This document shows, in pieces, positions 20,501 through 29,500 of a stretch of 64,000 nucleotides of DNA. The stretch spans positions 248,001-312,000 of the forward strand of contig NZ_JBNGOT010000001.1 of NCBI RefSeq assembly GCF_050589705.1, in the 5' to 3' direction. The stretch's first letter is position 1. Each line of letters opens with the position of its first letter. Source of the DNA: Sunxiuqinia rutila (GTDB lineage: Bacteria; Bacteroidota; Bacteroidia; Bacteroidales; Prolixibacteraceae). Under the pieces are notes generated by a model that had not been told where the DNA came from, made no database searches, and saw nothing but the letters and a program-made list of their open reading frames with translations. The position numbers were made by a program, and so were the translations under genes.

Positions 20501-23500
20501 CCATCTCCGACTTGATGGGAAGCACGACGTACTATTTGCGGGCTTATGCAGTGAATGCCGTTGGAATAGCTTATGGCGAAGAAGTGAGCTTTACCACTGA
20601 ACCTCCGGTTTTGGCAACGGTTGTTACCGATCCGGTTACGCTGCTGTCCTCAACGTCGGCCAATGGCGGCGGAACCATTACCAGCAACGGAGGGGCTTTG
20701 GTGACTACCCGTGGGTTGGTGTGGTGTACCCAGCCCAATTTCGAAACGGACACCATTGTTAAAAACCGGACAGCATCAACCGGTTACTTTACCGGTTCCT
20801 TTACCGACCTGCTTACGAAGCTGACTCCCAACACGGTTTATTATATCCGGGCTTATGCCGAAAACAGTGTCGGCATTGCTTATGGCGAGGAAGTGAGTTT
20901 CCTTACACCTGTAGTTCCTTCGATAAGAACAATTTATGCGTCTGCAACGGGGCCAACAACGGCTACCAGTGGCGGTAATATTTCCAAAGATGGTGGGGCA
21001 GATGTTACTTCGCGTGGAGTGGTTTGGAGTACAATCGCAACTTTCGACCCGGATACGGTGGTGGTGAACCGCACGACTAATGGTAGTGGAACCGGTTCGT
21101 TCCTCAGTAAACTCCAACGTCTGAAAGGGAATACCACTTATTATATACAGGCCTATGCCAAAAACATTGCCGGAACAGGCTACGGAAACTTACTTAGCTT
21201 TATTACTGATCCTGCGGTCCTGCCAACTCTGACTACCCGTCCGGCCTGGTATGTAAACGGAACGACTGCTTATAGCGGGGGACATATCTCCGATGATGGC
21301 GGGTCATCGGTTACTACCCGTGGAATGGTGTGGAGTACTGTTTCCGGCTTCAAGCCTGATACGGTTAAAGTCAATAAATCGGCTCAAACGGGTACAGGTA
21401 TTGGCTATTTCACGACCCAGCTCAAAGGGTTAAAACGAGGAACAACCTATTACATCAGAGCTTATGCGGAGAACGAAATCGGCATAGCCTTTGGCGATGA
21501 GTTAAGCTTCACTACTCTTGACTTTGCCAGCTTAACCACGCAGGAATTACTGGCATCATCAACCGGAACATCAGCCGTTGGAGGTGGACTTATTCAAAGT
21601 AACGGAGGTTCAAGCATCACCAATGTAGGAGTTTGCTGGAGTACCGGACATAATCCAACGGTCAGTTTACACACCAAAACAAGGTACGACAAACTTAACG
21701 GAGACACCTTTAGAAGTACCTTGACAGACTTGGATCCGGTGACGACCTATTATGTGCGGGCTTATGCGGTGAATAGCCAGGGAGTGGCTTACGGAAATGA
21801 GGTGAGCTACACCACTCCGGCAATTTTGCCAAGCATTACAACCAATTATGTTGTTCCTGTTACCAAGTCAGAAGTGGTTACCGGAGGAACAATCTCGGAT
21901 GATGGAGGAGCTGAAATTACTGACCGCGGGGTGCTTTGGAGCACCGATGCCAATTTTGATCCCGACACCGTAGTGGTCAATAAAACTTCGGATGGTACGG
22001 GAATCGGTAATTTTACCAGCAACATTGGCGGACTGAACATGAGCATTAGCTATTACATCCGGGCTTATGCAACCAACAGCGCAGGTACGGCTTATGGAAA
22101 CCAGGTTTCAGTAACTATATTTCCAACTGCGCCCCGACTGTTTACCCATGAAGTTACCGAGATTGAAGGTTACACCGCCGTTTGCGGAGGAGACATTACC
22201 AGCGATGGAGGGGCTGATGTGACACTTAAAGGTGTGTGCTGGAGTACACATACCAATCCGACCATTGAGGACAGCCGGACTTACAACGGGTCGGGAATGG
22301 ACTCCTACATCAGCAAACTGACTGATCTGAAGCCGAACACGCTCTACTATGTAAGGGCTTATGCGGTCAATAAGATTGGGGTGGCCTACGGCTTGGAACG
22401 AACATTCTTGACAGATGCTTTCCCAACCCTGGTGGCGACAACACCGGTTACAAATATTATTGCGACAACCGCAACCAGCGGGGGTGAAATTACCGACGAT
22501 GGAAGAACACCCATTTTGGCTCGCGGGGTTTGCTGGAGCATGCACAACGCTCCAACGGTAGCACTTCCCACCAAAACGGTTGATGAAACAACAACGGGCA
22601 TTGGGCGTTTCACCGCCAACCTGTCTGGCCTGAAACCGGAGACCGATTACTATGTAAGAGCCTATGCGACCAACGCGGTTGGAACAAGTTATGGTAGTCA
22701 GGTTTTCTTCCGTACCAAGGAAGTAATGCTTCCGGCAGTAACAACAACGAAACCTTCGGCGGTGGATAGCACACATGCCGTGTGCGGAGGTGAAGTAACC
22801 AATGACGGGGGAATGCCGGTCAATGTGAGAGGCGTGTGCTGGAGTCTGACGAACGATCCTGACCTGGAAACGGGCGTTAAGCTGAATGATGCAGCCGGTG
22901 GATTGGGCGCTTATGTCAGCAATGTCAACGGACTCTTGCCCGGAACCAAATACTACATCAAAGCCTTTGCCACCAACATTCTGGGAACGGCTTACGGACA
23001 GTTGGATAGTCTGGTGACCGAAGCCATTCGCCCAACGGTAAGTATTGCTTTGATGACCAACTTGACCATGACAACGGGAGACGGTTCAGCCTCTGTCATT
23101 ACGGATGGAGGTTCTTCGGTTACCGACCGGGGACTTTACTGGAATACCACCGGTCAGGCTCCTACGGTTCCTATGCCGGCTGACAGCAGCATTGCGCTGG
23201 GAGCCGGTTCAACCGAAATCAACGGAACGATTACAAACCTGAAAGCCAGCACCACTTATTATGTGTGGGCCTATGCGACCAACGCGGTTGGAACCCGTTT
23301 CAGCCCCGAAGCAATTTCATTTACCACGCCAACTATTCCAACAGTCATTACCAGCGCACCGAAATCGGTAGCTCGTAACGAGGCAGTATGTGGTGGTGAG
23401 GTTACTGACAATGGTCGTGTGGAGGTAACCGCTCGAGGGGTTTGCTACAGTGCATTCGGAACACCAACGACTGACAGTTTATCGGTGGAGCATAGCACTG

Positions 23501-26500
23501 GCGGAACAGGCTTGTTCTCGCTGAACGTTACTGAACTGAAGGAGGGAACGACTTACTATGTACGGGCTTACGCCATCAACAGCATGGGAACGGCTTATGG
23601 CGAAGTCGATACCCTGACAACGCTGACGATTCCGACTGTTCATACCTTGGCGTCCGATTCCATTTGGAGTTCAGGAGCTGTTAGCGGAGGTGATGTGGTT
23701 GCTGATGGCGGTGCCGAAGTAATTCTGCGAGGCGTTTGCTGGAGTAGTGACACCATCCCCACGATAGATCTGTTGACCAAAACAAAAAATGGTAGCGGAC
23801 TGGGTGAGTTCGAGTCCTTTCTTGGAGGACTGAAACATGCCTCAACGTATTATATCCGTGCTTATGCCACCAACAGCTTGGGCACGGCTTATGGCGAAAT
23901 TGATACGATTTTAACCGCACCGGTTGTGCCAACGCTTGGCTCGGTTGTGCTCGAGGCGATTGATGATTCAACTCAACTCGGAACAGCTGATGTTATTGAT
24001 GACGGGGGTGCAGAAGTAATCGAAAGGGGGCTGGTGTGGAACACAACAGGTAACCCAACGCTTGATGATGAGGTCATCTTAAATGGTGAAGCCGGAGTGG
24101 GAACCTATAGCGATACCATTACAGGAATGGTTGAAGGACCTACTTATTATGTACGGGCTTATGCCACCAACAGTGTTGGAACGGCTTACGGACCTGATAT
24201 CAGCAGCAAGAGCTGTCCCACCGCTTTTACGGTTATGCATGTGGAAGGATTTAGCGGGGCTCCGGAATCAAAAACGGTTGTTTATCATTCCGTGAGTACC
24301 GATTTGTCCGGCGATCTGCGTTGCTGGCTTACCCAAAACCTGGGAGCCGATCAGCAAGCAACGAGTATGAATGATGCCACTGAAGCTTCGGCAGGTTGGT
24401 ACTGGCAGTTCAATCGTTCGCAGGGCTATAAATACGATAGCTCCCGGACGCCTTCGAATGCGTGGGAAGCCTGGACAACGAGCATTTCGGAAAGCTCAGC
24501 CTGGGTGGCAGCCACGGATCCTTGTAACCTGTTGCTGGGCTTGGGATGGCGCATCCCGACTAAGACCGAATGGGAAAATGCCGATGCCGCGCCGCAAGAC
24601 TGGACAACAGGTGCCGATGCTTTTGCCTCGGTACTGAAACTGCATTCAGCAGGGGTGCTCGCATATAACAATGGCGTACTTGCCGGCAGAGGCAGTTATG
24701 GACGTTACTGGAGTAATACCCAGATTAACACCAGCAGTGCTTATTTTATGGATTTGTATTCCGGCAGCCGGATTAACTATTTCTCTAAAGCTTATGCCTT
24801 GCCGCTTCGTTGTATCCGCGATGGAATTACCATTGCTTTACCATCGGTGAGTGATGTTGTTATTCCGGATTCGCTGGTAACGGAAACTTCGGCGGCAGGT
24901 GTGGCAACTGTTGTTTCAGATGGAGGTGCCGCAGTAACCAGCCGGGGACTTTGCTGGAATACAACTGGCAACCCAACGGTTGACGATCATACGCTTCCAA
25001 GTGGCTCCGGAAAGGGAACGTTCTCCGAGCTGTTATCTAATTTAGAAGAAGGGGTTACGTACTATGTGCGGGCCTATGCGGTCAACAGCGAAGGGACAGC
25101 TTACAGCCCGTCAACCACCAGTTTTCAGTTATGTCCAACCAATTTTGAAATTATCCACACCGAAGGATTGAATGGAGCACCGGAGACGAAAAAGGTAATT
25201 TATAGTTCCGTAAGTTCACGTATTTCGGGTAAATCGGCCTGTTGGTTAACCCAAAACCTGGGAGCCAGCCAGCAAGCCACTTCGGTTAGCGATGCCAGCG
25301 AAGCTTCGGCCGGCTGGTATTGGCAGTTCAACCGGAAACAAGGCTATAAATACGATGGTTCACGTCTGCCGGCCAATAGCTGGACCCCATGGATAACGAG
25401 TATTTCGGAGAATGTGAACTGGATGAGTGCCAATGATCCGTGTAACTTGTTGCTTGGCTTAGGCTGGCGTATTCCTACCAAAGCGGAGTGGGAAAATGCC
25501 GACGCCGCTCCCCAATTCTGGACAAATTCAGCGGATGCTTATCATTCCGAATTGAAACTTCACCAGGCCGGACTTCTGGCTTACAATACCGGCGCGCTTC
25601 AAAACCGCGGAACTTATGGGTATTACTGGAGTAGCGATCGCTACAATTCAACCAACGGAAATTACTTATACATTTATTCGGGAAGCAGCAGCGTTACCTA
25701 CTCCAACAAGGCAAATGCATTTCCGGTGCGTTGTATTCGTGACGAACTTGTCAAATCAGCGCCAGTAGTGAGTGATGTTGAGGTACCTGCAAAAGAGATG
25801 ACCGCCACATCGGCGGATGCTACGGCTACTGTTGCTTCGGACGGGGGGATGCCGGTAACCGAAAGAGGTTTGTGTTGGAGTGAAACCAATTCAACACCTA
25901 CCATTGCCGACGAGGTGATTACGGCCGGAGGAGGAACCGGGGAATTTACAAGAACCTTGGCTGATTTGAAAGAAGGGCCTGTTTATTATGTGCGGGCTTA
26001 TGCCACCAACAGTGAAGGAACGGCTTATAGCCCCACTGTAACCAGCTTCAGAATATGCCCTTATGAATTTGATGTGATGCACACCGCCGGCTTGAATGGA
26101 GCACCGGAAAGCAAAACGGTTACTTACCACTCGGTTGGCAGTATGATTTCGGGCGAAGCCGCTTGCTGGCTGACGCAAAACCTGGGAGCTGACGAGCAAG
26201 CCACTGCAGTAAATGATAAGTCCGAAGCTGCTTCTGGCTGGTACTGGCAGTTTAACCGTTCTCAGGGGTACAAACCGGTAGGATCATCCTATATTCCGAA
26301 CAATGCCTGGACTTCCTGGACTTCCAGCATTTCTGAAAACATTAACTGGGGAAGTGCGAATGATCCTTGTCGCTTGCTTTTAGGTCTGGGCTGGCGGATT
26401 CCAACCAAAGCGGAATGGGAAAATGCCGATGCTGCTCCCCAGTTCTGGCAAAAGGCGGCCGATGCCTACAATTCAGAATTGAAATTGCATCTGGCAGGAC

Positions 26501-29500
26501 TGTTGAATTATTCTACCGGGGCATTACAAAACCGCGGTAGCTATGGGTATTACTGGAGTAGTGACCGGTATACGGGTACCACCGGCTATTATCTCTATTT
26601 AACAACGAGTGGAAGTAGCGTTACCTATATTAATAAGGCCTATGCTTTCCCAATGCGTTGTATCCGCACGGAGATGACTTTGTCGGCACCGCAGGTGAGT
26701 AAGGTTGAGGTGCCTGTTTCGGGCATGACCTCGGATGCGGCTAAAGGAACAGCCATTGTTACAACAGATGGAGGTGCTGCTGTGGAAACCCGCGGATTGT
26801 GCTGGAATACAACCGGCGATGCGCCAACTGTTTCAGACAGCACATTAACCATCGGAAGCGGCTTGGGCAGTTTTACCGGTGATCTGAAAAACCTTAAAGA
26901 AGGAATTACCTATTACATTCGCGCTTTTGCAACCAATAGTCAGGGAACGGGCTACAGCCCGGAAGTGACCAGCTTCATGATTTGTCCGACCGGTTTTGAA
27001 GTGATTCATACCGAAGGGTTGAATGGAGCAGCGGTTAGTAAAACGGTAACGTACAATTCCGTGAGCACGAGTATTTCAGGCGAAGCAGCCTGCTGGTTGA
27101 CCCAAAACCTGGGAGCTGATCGCGCACCGGATGCTTACAATGATGCCTCGGAGGCTGCCGCCGGCTGGTACTGGCAGTTTAATCGTCAGCAAGGCTATCA
27201 GCCTGTAGGGAACTCCTACGTTCCAAACAACGATTGGACTTCCTGGACAGGAAGCATCTCAGAAAGCTCAAACTGGTCAGCAGGCAATGACCCTTGTAAT
27301 TCGCTGCTTGGTTTGGGCTGGCGGATTCCAACCAAAGCGGAATGGGAAAATGCCGATGATGCTCCCCAGTTCTGGCAAAAGGCAGCCGATGCCTACAATT
27401 CTGACTTGAAATTGCATCTGGCAGGAGACCTTTACTATTCGACCGGAGGACTGCAAAACCGGGGAGGTCATGGGTACTACTGGAGTAGCACGCAGGCAGC
27501 CTCTACTACGGGACATTATTTGTACTTGAATGCCTCTTCCAGTGCCCCAAACTCAGCCAGTAAAGCCTATGCCTTTTCAGTACGTTGTATTCGCGACAAA
27601 GTGGTTATTTCAACACCATCCGTTAGCAAGGTAACGATTGTAGCTGAAGCCATGACTGAAACCACCGCGACAGGAAATGCGACGGTTACAAATGATGGAG
27701 GAGCAGAAGTTACGGATCGGGGATTGTGCTGGAACACAACCGGCAATCCGACCATTGCCGACAGCAAAATTTCATCCGGCGATGGCGTAGGAAGTTTTAC
27801 CCGTACAATTGGCGGACTTGTTGAGGGGCCAACCTATTACATCCGTGCCTATGCCATCAACAGTGAAGGGGTGGCTTACAGCCCGGCGGATGCCAGCTTC
27901 AGAATTTGTCCGGCAACGTTTACTGTTATTCATACCGAAGGGGTTAATGGAGCACCGGTAAGCAAAAACGTAACTTACCACTCTGTTAGTTCTGATGTTT
28001 CCGGCAAATCGGCTTGTTGGCTGACTCAAAACCTGGGAGCTGACCGCCAAGGCGAATTTGTTGGTGATAATGCGGAGGCTGCTTCAGGCTGGTATTGGCA
28101 GTTTAACCTGCCGCAGGGTTATAAACACGATGGTTCTTCTTACAGCCCCAGCAATGCATGGACCAGCTGGATCTCCAGCATCTCGCAAAGTTCAAACTGG
28201 TCGTTGAACAATGACCCTTGTAACCTGCTGTTGGGCCTTGGCTGGCGATTGCCGACTTCTGCTGAATGGACCAATGCCGATGCTGCTCCACAATTTTGGA
28301 CAAGCGCGGCTGATGCCTATAAATCCGAGTTGCAGCTGCACCTGGCCGGTTATTTATATTATTCAAACGGAGCGCTGCAAAACCGCGGTGGGCTTGGGTA
28401 TTATTGGAGCAGTACCCAGTCCGCCTCAACCACCGGGCATTACCTGGCTTTGACTTCCTCAAGCAGTGTGATGGGAACAATCAGTAAAGCCTATGCGCTT
28501 CCGGTGCGTTGTTTACGCGAAGACCTGAAGATTTCAATTCCCACGGTCAGCAATGTGGAAGTACCGACTTCCGGAATGAAAACAACCACCGCAGAAGGAT
28601 CAGCCACGGTTACCACGAATGGTGGAGCCAAGGTTCTTGCAAGAGGATTGTGTTGGAATACGACCGGAGTGACTCCAACGCTTTCGGATAAAGTTGTTCC
28701 GGTAGGAAGTGGCTTGGGCAGCTTTACCGGTATGCTGGAAGGTTTGAATGAGAGTGATACTTACTATGTACGTGCTTATGCAACGAACAGCGAAGGAACG
28801 GCATACAGCCCCGAAGTAACCAGTTTTAAAATCTGTCCGGTTGAGTTTGAAGTAATTCACACCGAAGGGCTGAATGGGGCTCCGGAAACAAAAACCGTAA
28901 CCTATCATTCCATAAGTAGCAATATCTCGGGCAAGTCGGCTTGCTGGTTAACCCAAAACCTGGGAGCCAGCCAGCAGCCCAAGGCATACAACGATGCCAC
29001 GGAGGCTTCTTCAGGCTGGTACTGGCAGTTCAACCGGAAACAAGGCTATAAGTTTGATGGTGGTCGAACACCTTCGGATGCGTGGACAACTTGGGTTGGA
29101 AGCATTTCAGAAAGCATGAGCTGGACGGCCGCAGAGGATCCTTGCGCCTTACAACTTGGTTTGGGCTGGCGTATTCCAACTTCCACTGAGTGGACGAAAG
29201 CCGATGCAGCACCTCAGTTCTGGAACAGTGCAACGGATGCCTATAATTCGGTATTGAAACTGCACCAGGCCGGGAATCTGTACTATTCAACCGGTGTGTT
29301 GCAGAACCGGGGGAGCGTAGGAAGCTACTGGAGCAGTACGCAGTACAGTTCAACTACAGGGCATTATTTCATCATCAATTCTTCAAGCAGTGTTATGAGC
29401 ACGGCCAGCAAGGCGTATGCTTATTCCCTGCGTTGCATTCGCGATGAGGTAAGCATCAGCATCCCATCGGTAAGCGATGTTGAAATCCCAACTTCCGGGA

